Assembly (NCBI RefSeq): GCF_016909015.1
Contig: NZ_JAFBFA010000038.1
Coordinates: forward strand, 1 to 52,067
Length of the DNA: 52,067 nt
Direction: 5' to 3'
Origin: Gracilibacillus alcaliphilus
GTDB lineage: Bacteria; Bacillota; Bacilli; Bacillales; Amphibacillaceae
This document shows, one piece after another, positions 51,943-52,067 of this stretch (position 1 is the stretch's first letter; each line of letters begins with the position of its first letter). The notes under the pieces are model-generated. The model had not been told where the DNA came from. It worked only from the letters and a program-made list of their open reading frames with translations, and searched no databases. Position numbers and translations under genes: made by a program.

Positions 51943-52067
51943 TAAGAGGTCGCCAAAAACGACGAAAGAATTACATTGATCATTGAAAACTGAACAAAAC
52001 AACCAGTATGTAAAAGAAGAAAAAAGCAATATGCTAGCTTGTCAAAAGCGAGCACAAGACAACTATA
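51943..52067 (+). other. rRNA operon leader (16S gene lies beyond the window)
   Basis: The run from GGTCGCC...GACGAAAG to TGATCATTGAAAACTGAACA, and AACAACCAGTATG after it, is the typical precursor leader found before Bacillaceae 16S genes. The bofA-rrn order also matches B. subtilis rrnA. The 16S start sequence itself is not reached. Confidence 0.8.

Noticed and set aside
1..52067. CRISPR array, prophage, transposase or toxin-antitoxin system
   Set aside because: No regularly spaced short repeats, no recognisable transposase or integrase motifs, no phage structural genes and no small paired toxin/antitoxin ORFs were found.

Overview
The window is low-GC DNA from an endospore-forming Bacillota of the family Bacillaceae. 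The evidence is a Bacillus-type order of housekeeping genes: tRNA-Ser, then yaaH, yaaI, tadA, the long (about 280 nt) SRP RNA gene scr, dnaX, yaaK, recR, yaaL, bofA, and finally an rRNA operon promoter at the right edge. Spore genes (YaaH/SleL, BofA), strong AGGAGG ribosome binding sites, and recognisable MntR, NsrR and CcpA-type sites agree with this. A halotolerant genus such as Gracilibacillus or Oceanobacillus is a guess only.

Layout. 1-4630 (minus): the N-terminal 1543 residues of a very large secreted, multi-domain adhesin that runs off the left edge in near-identical 219-bp MucBP repeats. 4.7-5.9 kb: decayed surface-protein fragments, including an RCC1-repeat remnant. 5.9-11 kb: tRNA-Ser, a MerR regulator operon with a lipoprotein and small membrane proteins, and a BmrA/LmrA-type multidrug ABC exporter. 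11-14.5 kb (minus): a Ytr-like ABC operon with GntR regulator, a broken acyl-hydrolase gene, a second decayed ATPase and a clear palindromic operator. 14.6-18.2 kb: the manganese importer mntABCD, with two MntR boxes flanking its promoter. 18.2-26 kb: mgtE, a MazG-like gene, proC, tRNA-Arg, acsA, and the divergent nitric-oxide pair hmp/nsrR.

26-29.4 kb is the conserved yaaH-yaaI-tadA-scr segment. In B. subtilis scr is followed directly by dnaX. Here about 14 kb lies between them: decayed DNA, then a carbohydrate locus (YesM-like sensor kinase, YesN-like response regulator, a GHL6-type putative glycoside hydrolase, a lipoprotein binding protein, two LplB/YtcP-type permeases and a GarR/HIBADH-type dehydrogenase) with two CcpA-type cre sites, and a glutamate dehydrogenase on the opposite strand. 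The locus has no ATPase of its own, so it presumably borrows a shared MsmX-type one. After the dnaX-yaaK-recR-yaaL-bofA block (43.4-46.7 kb), a second accessory stretch precedes the rRNA operon: a nucleotidyltransferase-fold protein, two decayed genes (a solute-binding-protein relative and a metallo-beta-lactamase fragment), an MgtC-family protein and a DUF218 lipoprotein with a possible attenuated leader.

Decay is unusually visible. At least eight gene remnants with frameshifts or lost starts lie at the edges of accessory segments, and four stretches look like degenerate intergenic repeats. No CRISPR array, intact transposase, phage gene or toxin-antitoxin pair was recognised. The most promising unknowns are the GHL6 sugar locus, the leader/terminator upstream of the DUF218 gene, the hairpin upstream of the MgtC gene and the operator-like repeat in front of the glutamate dehydrogenase gene. 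All assignments come from reading the sequence; no database search was run.
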